Shown here: one piece after another, positions 1 through 6,966 of the stretch
Layout of the letters: each line of letters starts with the position of its first letter
Position numbering within the stretch: position 1 is the first letter of the stretch
Source of the DNA: Clostridiaceae bacterium
Lineage (GTDB): Bacteria > Bacillota > Clostridia > DSM-8532
Length of the DNA stretch: 10,917 bases
Direction: 5' to 3'
Assembly (NCBI GenBank): GCA_012842645.1
Contig: DUSJ01000105.1
Location: 1-10,917, forward strand
The notes under the pieces: generated by a model
The model's database searches: none
The model's input: the letters and a program-made list of their open reading frames with translations, nothing else
What the model was told of the DNA's origin: nothing
Position numbers and translations under genes: made by a program

Positions 1-464
1 ATGCCCTGACACTTTTCCACCCTGTCGTCTCCATCCAGCAGATTAACAGGAAGGATATCCTCTATTGGCGAACGTCTGTAGCATCCGCGCGCCTGTATCC
101 CCTGGAAAGTAAGATACCCGCCGATCATAACAAATGCGCCGCCGTTTTCGACATATTCTTTAATCATCTCGAGCTTATTGGGGCTTCGCTTCAGATGAAT
201 AAAAGTACTCATAGGCAGATTAAAAGTATTCGCGCCGCAATCACTGATCATTACAACGTCATATTGGGCGAGTTCCTGTACCGTGGCCGGGAAATCCATA
301 TCCACGCGATGACAGGGAATGTGAACAAATTCAATATTATTTGCCTGCAGCGCATTCTTAATGTAGCCGGTAGCTTCTTCATAGCGATCAAATGTAAAAA
401 CATCATATCCCTTTGCTTCCTGAGTGTGAATCATAAAACTCTCGCCAATAAACAAAACTTTCAC
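1..464 (-). CDS. GATase1_like (DUF1355) protein, 3' end cut by window edge
   Basis: The 154 visible N-terminal residues match my recollection of the PF07090 'putative glutamine amidotransferase' family (the Salmonella STM3548 type). Family landmarks are KVLFIGES at residues 2-9, KGYDVF at 18-23, the strand YDVVMISDCGANTF at 68-81, ENGGAFVMIGGYLTF at 106-120, and LLDGDDRVE at 142-150. The fold is a flavodoxin-like class I amidotransferase fold. The nucleophile-elbow position appears to read GGY rather than G-C-G, so normal glutaminase activity is doubtful. The start is GTG at 464-462, supported by AGGGGG (473-478) with an 8-nt spacer; no better ATG is nearby. It lies 42 nt after the second permease gene and is probably the last visible gene of the operon. 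The substrate is unknown. Family call is fairly sure, function is not. Confidence 0.8.
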   Translation of the reverse strand, partial: MKVLFIGESFMIHTQEAKGYDVFTFDRYEEATGYIKNALQANNIEFVHIPCHRVDMDFPATVQELAQYDVVMISDCGANTFNLPMSTFIHLKRSPNKLEMIKEYVENGGAFVMIGGYLTFQGIQARGCYRRSPIEDILPVNLLDGDDRVEKCQG

Positions 465-496
465 TTTAAAAACCCCCTACTTGTTTTTTAATTATA

Positions 497-526
497 TAAA
501 TCTTTTTCATGTTAAATCTTTTTCAT
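497..526. repeat. 14-bp direct repeat across the end of the second permease gene
   Basis: TAAATCTTTTTCAT occurs at 497-510 and again at 513-526, separated by 2 nt (period 16). The right copy lies in the last codons of the permease gene and the left copy covers its TGA stop (507-509) and the start of the spacer. It looks like a slippage duplication that moved or created the present C-terminus. Confidence 0.8.
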
Positions 527-1478
527 TCGCTGTTCCTGCAATCGCCTTTCTGACTACCTGATCTTTAAACTTCAGGCCCTTGCGTATTCTGATTGCTTCC
601 ATTATTACCATGCCAAGGATGGTGATTATATATGGGATCATCTTGACAAAATATGAAAGCCCGGCAGCCGTAATCTGTAAAACGTTCGCTGACGCGTCTG
701 CAATTCCGAACAGCATGGAAAACAATGTCGCGCCTACCGGTGAACCCGCTGTAATATTGTTGGCTGACAATCCGATAAATCCGCGTCCCGCCAGCATGTC
801 ACGTGAAAACCATGTAACATATGACATTGACATAAACGCGCCGCCCAGGCCTCCTACTGCTCCTGAAATCAGGTAAGCGACCGTTTTAATTCTTGTTACT
901 GATATCCCTACCGACAATGCTGCATTTGGGTTCTCACCAACACAACGCATTCTTAATCCCAGACGGGTTTTATAGATTAATAACCAGACCAGGAAAGCGC
1001 AGACAAAAGCAAAGTATGTTAATATACTGTGCCCGGACAGCATTGTGCCCAGAATTGGAATGTCCTTGATAAAAGGTATATCAATATTGGGGACTTCAAG
1101 GCTTGGCAATGCTGAAAATGTAGTACCTTTCGTACCTGTAATCATATATAGAGCGAATGTTGTACCTCCGGTAGCAATAAGGTTAATCGCGATACATGTC
1201 AGGTATAACTCTGTTTTGCCGATCAGGTTTGCATAACTTATTATTCCTCCTATCAGCGAGCCTGCAAGCATTCCAAATAACACACCCAATACAACGCTTT
1301 GTGTAAGAGCACTGAAAACAACGCTTGACAGGGCAGCGGTGAGCATTATACCTTCAATCGCCATGTTAAGCAAACCAGTCTGTTTGGTAATGCAGGCTGC
1401 AAGCGCCGCATATATTATCGGTGTTGACAGCCTGAAGATAGAAAATAAGAAGGTTCCGATTGCTTCAGAAAAAGACAT
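507..1478 (-). CDS. ABC transporter inner-membrane permease, NupQ/YufQ type
   Basis: Second membrane subunit (323 aa) of a BMP-type importer, BPD_transp_2 family (PF02653). It is almost wholly hydrophobic, with about eight membrane segments. Conserved features are TGLLNMAIEGIML at 34-46, near the first helices, and the cytoplasmic coupling loop with VGENPNAALSVGI at 180-192 followed by a Gly-rich helix, ISGAVGGLGGA, at 204-214. Length agrees with B. subtilis YufQ/NupQ (about 320 aa). The ATG start is preceded by AAAGGAGA with an ~8-nt spacer, and this site overlaps the stop codon of the upstream permease (13-nt gap). It should form a heterodimeric channel with the 363-aa permease, energised by the upstream ATPase. 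The C-terminus ends in a 14-bp direct repeat. Family is sure; substrate is inferred only from relatives, many of which import nucleosides. Confidence 0.93.
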   Translation of the reverse strand: MSFSEAIGTFLFSIFRLSTPIIYAALAACITKQTGLLNMAIEGIMLTAALSSVVFSALTQSVVLGVLFGMLAGSLIGGIISYANLIGKTELYLTCIAINLIATGGTTFALYMITGTKGTTFSALPSLEVPNIDIPFIKDIPILGTMLSGHSILTYFAFVCAFLVWLLIYKTRLGLRMRCVGENPNAALSVGISVTRIKTVAYLISGAVGGLGGAFMSMSYVTWFSRDMLAGRGFIGLSANNITAGSPVGATLFSMLFGIADASANVLQITAAGLSYFVKMIPYIITILGMVIMEAIRIRKGLKFKDQVVRKAIAGTANEKDLT

Positions 1479-1491
1479 TCCCTATTCTCCT

Positions 1492-2583
1492 TTAGCTGTT
1501 AGATTTCAGACCATTGGCAGGACTAAGCGCTGACTTAAATATCATCCGGTTTCTTGCAGATGACAGGAATGAATCTGCTGCAACAAGCAGGATGATAATA
1601 CCCTGGATAACGATAATAAACTCAGCGGGTATGTCTGATGTCCTGTTTACCACCTCGGCGCCCTGTTTGATGTATGCGAGGAGAAATGCTGTAATTGGTA
1701 CCAGGATAGGATTTTTCTTCGCCAATACGGCAACAACAACACCATTCATACCATGCTGTGTCAATTCTGTCCATTGAAACCGATCATTCATGCCAAGTTG
1801 TTCAACCGCACCGCCGAGACTTGCCAGGGCACCTCCTATAACCTGTGCCGTAATAATGGTCGCAGTTACCTTTATCCCCACATGTTTTGCATATTCGGGA
1901 TTTGATCCAACCACACGCATTGCATAACCTGCAGGCATCCTGAAGAACAGTATTACTACCAGGATATAAACAATTGCCATTATAATAATTCCGGAGTGAA
2001 TTCCTGCCTGCGGAATTATTTTTTCAAGTCTTGCATTTAAAGGTATGCTCCTGGATGCTGCATAAGAAACCTCAGTATCCCTGATCAGGCGCGTTAATAT
2101 GTATTGGGTCAAATACAACAGGATATAATTCAGCATAATTGATACAACAATAATGTTCGCATTAAGTTTTGCGTTAATTATAGCCGGTATAAAAGCAATT
2201 ACCCCGCCCAATATAATTGAGATTACAAGCAACAGCAAAACCATTAATACTTTAGGGAGCTGAAATGCTTCAAGAGCAAGTGCAATATATGTTGTCATGC
2301 ATGCCGACATTATGAACAAACCCTCACCTACGAGATTAAAGCGATTAACCGCATACATGAAACACATTCCCCAGCCTGTAAACACCAATGGTATTGCTTT
2401 TTGAATGATACCGCCGAATCGTCTCACCGTACTGAATGGTCCTATGGAGAAATTGTATATTGCCTTGGCAGGTTCATCACTGATGGCGACCAGCACAACA
2501 AGGATAAACAAATAGGCAATCAATAATGCCGCTATAATTCTCAGTATCTCGAAAACAATTTCTATTTTTCTTGTTTTGCTCAT
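1492..2583 (-). CDS. ABC transporter inner-membrane permease, NupP/YufP type
   Basis: First membrane subunit (363 aa) of the importer, BPD_transp_2 family. A short basic N-terminus (MSKTRK) is followed by a long hydrophobic helix at about 10-34, then an exported loop and a series of helices. FNLVGEGLFIMSA at 82-94 corresponds to the family's FNIGVEGQ motif. The cytoplasmic coupling loop is VGSNPEYAKHVGI at 225-237, followed by IGGALASLGGA at 249-259. Length is close to B. subtilis YufP (about 348 aa). Start ATG overlaps the ATPase stop as ATGA (2580-2583), so the two are probably translationally coupled. A strong GGAGGA site lies just upstream inside the ATPase gene. It pairs with the next permease. 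The assignment to the NupP-like branch rests on length, motifs and position; the transported compound is unknown. Confidence 0.93.
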   Translation of the reverse strand: MSKTRKIEIVFEILRIIAALLIAYLFILVVLVAISDEPAKAIYNFSIGPFSTVRRFGGIIQKAIPLVFTGWGMCFMYAVNRFNLVGEGLFIMSACMTTYIALALEAFQLPKVLMVLLLLVISIILGGVIAFIPAIINAKLNANIIVVSIMLNYILLYLTQYILTRLIRDTEVSYAASRSIPLNARLEKIIPQAGIHSGIIIMAIVYILVVILFFRMPAGYAMRVVGSNPEYAKHVGIKVTATIITAQVIGGALASLGGAVEQLGMNDRFQWTELTQHGMNGVVVAVLAKKNPILVPITAFLLAYIKQGAEVVNRTSDIPAEFIIVIQGIIILLVAADSFLSSARNRMIFKSALSPANGLKSNS

Positions 2584-4127
2584 AGCAGATCCTCCATTTC
2601 GGCGGCGGTCATCGTTTTAATGCCTAACATATACTCTCCCAAAAGCTCTTCGGTAACTCCTTGTGTCGTTGGAAAAGCTGCGACAATCTTTCCTTTTCTC
2701 ATAACAATCAGCCGATCTGATACCTCAAGTAATTCATTAAGATCCGCAGATACTAAAACCGTTGCTACATCCTTTTCATGAGACATGGAAATCAGCAGCT
2801 TTCTGATCATTTCTGTTGTCCCTACATCGATCCCGCGGGTGGGCTGGCTTGCAAGAATAAACTTGCATCCAGAGGTGAATTCCCTTGCTACAACTACTTT
2901 TTGTATGTTCCCCCCTGACAGCATTCGTACAGGCTGATTTCTGTTGTCACACGCGATCTCAAAATCCGAAATGCACTGGTCTACAAACCGGTTTATGGCT
3001 TTTGAATTAAGAAAACCGAACTTTCTGAATTGAGGACTGAAATATCGGTCACCAATAATGTTATCCTTAACAGAAAGATTCATGGCGCAGCCATTTTTCA
3101 TTCTGTCCTCCGGAATATGCGCAATTCCCATCTGTCTCAGTTCCCGTATGCTCTTACCCTTTATGTCAACACCATTGAACCTGACGCTGCCCGCGTGGTA
3201 TTCGGAAAAACCGCAAATCGCTTCGGAAAATTCTTTCTGCCCATTTCCCTCGATGCCGACAATACCTAATATTTCTCCGGCGTGAATATTCAGGCTGACG
3301 TTATCGACTACTCGCTTTCCGTCGTCATTGACACATATGAGATTCCGTATTTCCATTACGGTATTTTTTGCCTGTTTTGCTTTTTTGTTAAACTTTAACT
3401 CTACATCGCGGCCAATCATCAACCTGGAAATTTTGGCCTCGGTCATATCCGCGATATTATAGGTTCCGACACAACGGCCCTTTCTCAGGATCGTGACTCT
3501 GTCACACAACTGCATTATTTCTTCGAGTTTATGGGAAATAAATATAATGGCGTAACCACTGTCCCTGAGAATAACAAGCTGCTCAAACAACTCTTTTGTT
3601 TCCTGTGGTGTAAGCACTGCAGTGGGCTCGTCCATAATCAGAATTTTAACCCCACGAATCAAAGCCTTAAGAATTTCCACTTTCTGCATTTGTGCGACGC
3701 TTATTTCATTAACCTTTTTTGTGACGTCTATGTTGAAATTATATTTTTTTGCTATATCCGAAGTAATTTTGACTGCTTCATTGTAATCAAAAAAAGAGGC
3801 TTTTGTCGGCTCAATTCCCAATACAATGTTTTCTGCTATGGATAATGAAGGAACCAGCATAAAGTGCTGATGTATCATTCCGATCCCCTTGTGTATAGCA
3901 TCAAGAGGCGACTTCAGTTCCAGTTTTTCACCTTCCAGGTAAATAGCGCCCTCCTGGTAGTCTTCCATTCCGAACAGTATTTTCATCAGCGTTGTTTTCC
4001 CTGCCCCGTTTTCACCAACCAGAGCATGGATTTCATTGGCATTCACAGTAAAAGAAATGTCTTTATTGGCAACAAATCCGTTGGTATATATTTTTGTTAT
4101 ATTCTCTACCTTTAATAATTCACTCAT
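2580..4127 (-). CDS. Sugar/nucleoside-type ABC transporter ATPase with two nucleotide-binding domains (NupO/YufO type)
   Basis: A 515-aa fused double ATPase that drives the two permeases. NBD1 has Walker A GENGAGKT (38-45), Q-loop HQHFM (86-90), signature ISVAQM (142-147), Walker B ILIMDEP (162-168) and H-loop FISHKL (196-201). NBD2 has a degenerate Walker A, GIEGNGQKEF (291-300), a good LSGGN signature (403-407), and SQP replacing DEP at the Walker B end (427-429). Loss of the second ATP site is usual in the RbsA/YufO family. The NBD1 signature is unusual, since relatives have SVG where this has SVA. I chose ATG at 4127 because relatives begin a few residues before the LLKVENITK strand. A TTG at 4142 would add MGYHF. 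Predicted cytoplasmic, membrane-peripheral. Substrate not readable. Confidence 0.94.
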   Translation of the reverse strand: MSELLKVENITKIYTNGFVANKDISFTVNANEIHALVGENGAGKTTLMKILFGMEDYQEGAIYLEGEKLELKSPLDAIHKGIGMIHQHFMLVPSLSIAENIVLGIEPTKASFFDYNEAVKITSDIAKKYNFNIDVTKKVNEISVAQMQKVEILKALIRGVKILIMDEPTAVLTPQETKELFEQLVILRDSGYAIIFISHKLEEIMQLCDRVTILRKGRCVGTYNIADMTEAKISRLMIGRDVELKFNKKAKQAKNTVMEIRNLICVNDDGKRVVDNVSLNIHAGEILGIVGIEGNGQKEFSEAICGFSEYHAGSVRFNGVDIKGKSIRELRQMGIAHIPEDRMKNGCAMNLSVKDNIIGDRYFSPQFRKFGFLNSKAINRFVDQCISDFEIACDNRNQPVRMLSGGNIQKVVVAREFTSGCKFILASQPTRGIDVGTTEMIRKLLISMSHEKDVATVLVSADLNELLEVSDRLIVMRKGKIVAAFPTTQGVTEELLGEYMLGIKTMTAAEMEDLL

Positions 4128-4174
4128 AAAATGGTACCCCAACTTACCCTATCGGTTTATAAATTGCTGTGTTT

Positions 4175-4214
4175 TGACTGCCGAGGCACATCTCGTGTGA
4201 TAGGAGGCCAGTCA
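4175..4214 (-). other. Leader hairpin ahead of the ATPase gene
   Basis: TGACTG-CC (4175-4182) pairs with GG-C-CAGTCA (4206-4214), an 8-bp stem with one bulged base and a roughly 23-nt loop. In the minus-strand mRNA it lies about 50 nt before the ATPase start and has no following U-tract, so it is not a normal terminator. It may protect or process the transporter transcript. Confidence 0.45.
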
Positions 4215-4232
4215 GATAATCATTTTTTAAAG

Positions 4233-4275
4233 GTGTAAGTAGACTGTGCTGTTTAATGCACACGTCTACTTACAC
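4233..4275 (-). other. Long hairpin in the lipoprotein-ATPase intergenic region
   Basis: A perfect 12-bp inverted repeat, GTGTAAGTAGAC (4233-4244) with its complement at 4264-4275, continues as a further 5-bp pair TGTGC (4245-4249)/GCACA (4258-4262) around a one-base bulge and an 8-nt loop. It begins 14 nt after the lipoprotein stop on the minus strand. No U-tract follows in that direction (CTTTAAAAAATG), so I read it as a 3'-end stabilising or processing structure that keeps the binding-protein message more abundant than the ABC genes. This differential use is known for other binding-protein operons but is an inference here. The rest of the 163-nt gap holds only the second hairpin. Confidence 0.65.
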
Positions 4276-4289
4276 TCTCAGCTTTTTGC

Positions 4290-5447
4290 TTAAGGTGTTA
4301 CAGACTCAACCAGCGCATCAATTTCGCTTTGGGTCATCTTATATGCAGTTTGTACCTTAACCGTACCATTAATGATATCCTTCTCAGCCGCTGCAATCTT
4401 GGTGCGCACTTCCTCAGGAACAAATTTACGGTAGTTCTCATTGTCTGCAATACCAACCACACCATCACGCAATCCCAGAGGAACAGCCTTTGTATCTGTG
4501 AATATGTCTTTGCCTTCAGAAATCCATGTCATAATATTCAAGACAGAACTGTCCATTTTCTTCAGACATGAAGTAATGATATTTTCAGCAAGCTTAGCCT
4601 CGCCTTTCTTGTTGTATACAACATATTGATCTGCATCACAGCCGATTGCGAATACGTTGTTATCATAACAAGCCTGGAAAACGCCAAGGCTTGCGCCTCC
4701 GCATACAGCGAATACTACATCCGCATTGTATGTTTTTATCTGAGATGTGGCAATCTCCAGTGCTTTCGCAGTATCATTATAGTTGCCGATGAAAGCAGAG
4801 CAAACTTTAATATTTGGGTTATATGCTTTCGCACCCTGAATATAGCCTACAAGGAAATCATTAATTACCGGGTTTTCCTGGCCGCCAACAAAACCGATAA
4901 CACCTGTTTTGCTTGTTCCTGCCGCAGCCATTCCAATAAGATAGGCGGACTCAAAACTGGCAGTCGCATACAGATATACGTTATCCGCTTCACATTCGTC
5001 CATTGAAGTTGTATCGTATACAATAAACTTCATGTCGGGATAATCTGCAGCATACTTTTTGCAAAGGTCAAGGAAGCCGCTCCTCAAAAATACATAGTCG
5101 TATCCTTCCGCACAGAAATCGAAGAAGTACCCTTCGTAGGTGGAAATGTCAGTACCAACCTCGGAATAACTGACATCAAAACCTAATTCTTTCTCTGCCG
5201 CAAGGAGACCTTCATAAAGAAGATCGTTGAAGGAGAGATCTCCGAGCGCATTAAGAGCCAGCATTATTCTTTTACCTTCTCCAAATTTTTTTGATGGCTC
5301 ACTAGACGGATCTGCGGTAACAGCAGAGCCTGATGGTGATGGTGTAGAATTCTGGTTAGCTCCAGTACCGTTGTTCTTACCACATGCGACAAAGGACATG
5401 CATAATACGACAACAAGAATGAAAGCTAAACTCCGTTTAAGAAACAT
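4290..5447 (-). CDS. BMP/PnrA-family solute-binding lipoprotein
   Basis: Extracellular receptor of the importer (385 aa from ATG). The N-terminus is a lipoprotein signal: basic FLKR, a hydrophobic core, then lipobox FVAC with Cys at residue 22. A Ser/Thr/Pro/Gly-rich tether (about 23-54) follows. The mature part is a type I periplasmic-binding fold of the BMP family. Landmarks are GDLSFND (69-75, matching the family GxxDxSFN), FIVYDTT (141-147), VIGFVGG (183-189), CGGASLGVFQA (249-259) and AIGCDADQ (267-274), which in PnrA-like proteins line the nucleoside pocket. I preferred ATG at 5447, with GGGGG 5 nt upstream. A GTG at 5459 would add four residues, but its AAGGAG site is only 3 nt away. 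It follows the M20 gene and is the NupN equivalent. The nucleoside-like ligand is inferred, not shown. Confidence 0.93.
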   Translation of the reverse strand: MFLKRSLAFILVVVLCMSFVACGKNNGTGANQNSTPSPSGSAVTADPSSEPSKKFGEGKRIMLALNALGDLSFNDLLYEGLLAAEKELGFDVSYSEVGTDISTYEGYFFDFCAEGYDYVFLRSGFLDLCKKYAADYPDMKFIVYDTTSMDECEADNVYLYATASFESAYLIGMAAAGTSKTGVIGFVGGQENPVINDFLVGYIQGAKAYNPNIKVCSAFIGNYNDTAKALEIATSQIKTYNADVVFAVCGGASLGVFQACYDNNVFAIGCDADQYVVYNKKGEAKLAENIITSCLKKMDSSVLNIMTWISEGKDIFTDTKAVPLGLRDGVVGIADNENYRKFVPEEVRTKIAAAEKDIINGTVKVQTAYKMTQSEIDALVESVTP

Positions 5448-5488
5448 TTTTACCCCCACTTTCTCCTTTAATTAAAATGATTTATATG

Positions 5489-5511
5489 CTAAAAAGCCAT
5501 CGGCTTTTTAG
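5489..5511 (-). terminator. Weak intra-operon terminator-like hairpin at the end of the M20 gene
   Basis: CTAAAAAGCC-ATC-GGCTTTTTAG is a perfect 10-bp inverted repeat with a 3-nt loop. In the minus-strand RNA it reads A-tract, GCC/GGC core, U-tract, the layout of a small intrinsic terminator, although the U-run is inside the stem. The M20 stop codon (5508-5510) lies in the 5' arm, so a terminating ribosome should prevent folding. It may act as a translation-sensitive attenuator before the lipoprotein gene. Confidence 0.5.
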
Positions 5512-6782
5512 TCACAGGGTGTGCACCATTTTAGGATAAGATGTGCATATGCGAGTATGCACTGGTAATAATTCTTAATTTCTACATACTCGTTTGGCCT
5601 GTGGCCTTTTCCGGCATGACCAGGTCCAAACGTTACAACCGGTATTTTTGCAATGGTTTGATAAAACCTGGAATCGTTTCCGGTATAGGAGATATCCAGC
5701 TGAGCGCTGCCTGAAGCCATGCATTGCGCTTCGTATACTGCCTTAACAAATGGTATTTCTCTGTCGGTTTCAAATGCGCCGCCCTTCTGGTAAACCTCGA
5801 ATTTTGGAGGATTCTCTCTTAACCATTTGTCACCCGCGCTTCTTGTCATCAAGGTATTCACTACATCGTTGTAAGCTGATTCATAACTCATCTGGCCAGG
5901 GATATAATGCAGGCAAAAACTGAAGCTGCATTCGGACGGAACAGCAGATCCTGCAACGCCACCGTCTATGACTCCTATGTTAATAGTAGGAACCGGGAGA
6001 TATGGATGTTTATAAATCATCATCCATTCCTTTTCCAGGTCGGAAAGCGCGTCAATTAATAACATTGCTTTTTCTATCGCGTTTACACCCTGCCACTTAA
6101 GTCCTGAATGAATGCTTACTCCTTTAACAGTTACCTTGAAGAAAATAAAGCCCATATTTGCCGTTATAATTTTGCAGTCGGTGGGTTCACACAGTACTGC
6201 CGCGTCAGCATTGTAGCCATGCATTGTGGCACAAAGAGTACCGTTGCCACCGCCTTCTTCATCAACCACTGATACTATACGAACCGTTCCCGGAAGAGGT
6301 ATTCCTGCATCCTGTAGCAGCATGACAGCAGAGACTGCAGCAGCTAAACCTGATTTCATGTCGGACGTTCCTAACCCGTAGAATTTACCGTCTTTTTCCG
6401 TTGCCTTGATTGGTTCTGTATCCCATTCCTCTATGTTACCAATAGGCATTGTGTCCATATGACCATTGAATAAAATTGACTTCGCCTTCGGGTTGCCGTG
6501 AAATGTTGCTATGAGATTGTATCGATCTGTGTTATTATGACCCGGGTTTCCTTCGTTGTACTTTTCCAGCGCTTCGCGAATAGTATCCTCATCTATGTAA
6601 TCTTTCTCTATTTCCGCGCCCATTGACGACAGAAGCTGCTCGAGATATCGTTGGCCATTTATTTCTTTGCCTCCGCCTATGCCATGATCGATAGTTTGTG
6701 TATCAATACCGACCAAATCAGTAAACACCTTAAGGTATTTCGATCGATTTTTCTCCAGTGTCTGCTCCAATATCTTTTTCAA
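5508..6782 (-). CDS. M20-family zinc metallohydrolase (ArgE/DapE/ACY1/CPG2 type)
   Basis: First gene of the operon (424 aa), probably a cytoplasmic amidohydrolase or peptidase removing an acyl or amino-acid group from the imported compound. The di-metal site is complete: H108 and D110 in NGHMDT, D141 in GTSDMKSG, catalytic E175 and ligand E176 in VDEEGGG, E199 in CEPT, and H394 in GKGHRPNEY. A lid/dimerisation domain (about 207-325) carries SIHSG with H225. No signal peptide is present. The start is TTG at 6782, the only sensible one: AGAGGATGG sits 7 nt upstream, and the next Met is residue 54, which would remove part of the catalytic domain. Length resembles YlmB-type formyl-aminopyrimidine deformylases and ArgE-like deacylases, and I cannot choose between them. 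Divergent to the LysR gene and probably controlled by it. Confidence 0.92.
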   Translation of the reverse strand: MKKILEQTLEKNRSKYLKVFTDLVGIDTQTIDHGIGGGKEINGQRYLEQLLSSMGAEIEKDYIDEDTIREALEKYNEGNPGHNNTDRYNLIATFHGNPKAKSILFNGHMDTMPIGNIEEWDTEPIKATEKDGKFYGLGTSDMKSGLAAAVSAVMLLQDAGIPLPGTVRIVSVVDEEGGGNGTLCATMHGYNADAAVLCEPTDCKIITANMGFIFFKVTVKGVSIHSGLKWQGVNAIEKAMLLIDALSDLEKEWMMIYKHPYLPVPTINIGVIDGGVAGSAVPSECSFSFCLHYIPGQMSYESAYNDVVNTLMTRSAGDKWLRENPPKFEVYQKGGAFETDREIPFVKAVYEAQCMASGSAQLDISYTGNDSRFYQTIAKIPVVTFGPGHAGKGHRPNEYVEIKNYYQCILAYAHLILKWCTPCD

Positions 6783-6789
6783 ATTAATT

Positions 6790-6798
6790 CCATCCTCT
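6790..6798 (-). promoter_or_regulatory. Ribosome binding site fixing the TTG start of the M20 gene
   Basis: Minus strand AGAGGATGG, followed by the 7-nt spacer AATTAAT and TTG. An ATG inside this site is out of frame and hits TGA after four codons, so TTG is the working start. Confidence 0.6.
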
Positions 6799-6801
6799 TC
6801 T

Positions 6802-6826
6802 ATTAATAGTATATATTGGTATTAAT
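6802..6826. promoter_or_regulatory. Perfect dyad over the operon promoter, candidate operator
   Basis: ATTAATA (6802-6808) and TATTAAT (6820-6826) are exact inverted repeats separated by 11 nt. The dyad covers the predicted -10 and most of the spacer of the M20-operon promoter. A protein bound here would compete with RNA polymerase, or act as the promoter-proximal contact site of the LysR regulator. Both arms are A+T only, so chance is possible. Confidence 0.45.
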
Positions 6827-6834
6827 TTGGTTAA
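6806..6834 (-). promoter_or_regulatory. Predicted sigma-A-type promoter of the M20-BMP-ABC operon
   Basis: Minus strand -35 TTAACC (6829-6834), 17-nt spacer, -10 TACTAT (6806-6811), each 4 of 6 to consensus. Expected start near 6799 gives a leader of about 17 nt that begins at the ribosome binding site. Weak elements suit an activator-dependent promoter. Confidence 0.45.
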
Positions 6835-6854
6835 AAAATAAAACAGCATTTGAA

Positions 6855-6867
6855 TTGATTTTTGCAA
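6855..6867. promoter_or_regulatory. Candidate LysR-type T-N11-A recognition box
   Basis: TTGATTTTTGCAA has TTG/CAA arms and the T-N11-A spacing of LysR-family boxes. Its centre lies about 62 bp upstream of the predicted operon start, the usual place for the recognition half-site. It directly abuts the -35 of the regulator's own promoter, as expected for activation of one gene and autorepression of the other. The inference rests on position and motif only. Confidence 0.45.
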
Positions 6868-6868
6868 G

Positions 6869-6897
6869 TTGAGATTTCATCCGATATGCTATATTAT
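6869..6897 (+). promoter_or_regulatory. Predicted sigma-A-type promoter of the LysR gene
   Basis: -35 TTGAGA (6869-6874), 17-nt spacer, -10 TATTAT (6892-6897), each 5 of 6 to consensus. Expected start near 6904, leaving a leader of about 63 nt before ATG 6967. It is the best-matching promoter in the window and excludes the upstream TTG at 6862 as the translation start. Confidence 0.65.
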
Positions 6898-6966
6898 AAA
6901 GACAGCGAATATATAATTCAAATACATGTTTCATACGTTGATATACGAAAATCATATGGTGTTTTT

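Noticed and set aside
195..491. Plus-strand open frame of 98 codons at the left edge
   Set aside because: Antisense to the GATase1_like gene, which is confirmed by family motifs and a good ribosome binding site on the minus strand.
4128..4142. Five-residue extension of the ATPase from a TTG at 4142
   Set aside because: Relatives start close to the first strand, and ATG 4127 fits better. The TTG cannot be fully excluded, since AGGG lies just upstream of it.
4143..4289. Possible riboswitch upstream of the transporter genes
   Set aside because: No conserved purine, TPP or other riboswitch core was recognised. The region is two simple hairpins inside an operon.
6920..6950. Direct repeat ATACG-TTGAT-ATACG and imperfect TTTC/GAAA dyad in the LysR leader
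   Set aside because: Short, imperfect and A+T-rich; no link to a known operator could be supported.
6862..6966. N-terminal extension of the LysR gene from a TTG at 6862
   Set aside because: The extra 35 residues do not fit the LysR family N-terminus and the TTG lies upstream of a strong predicted promoter.
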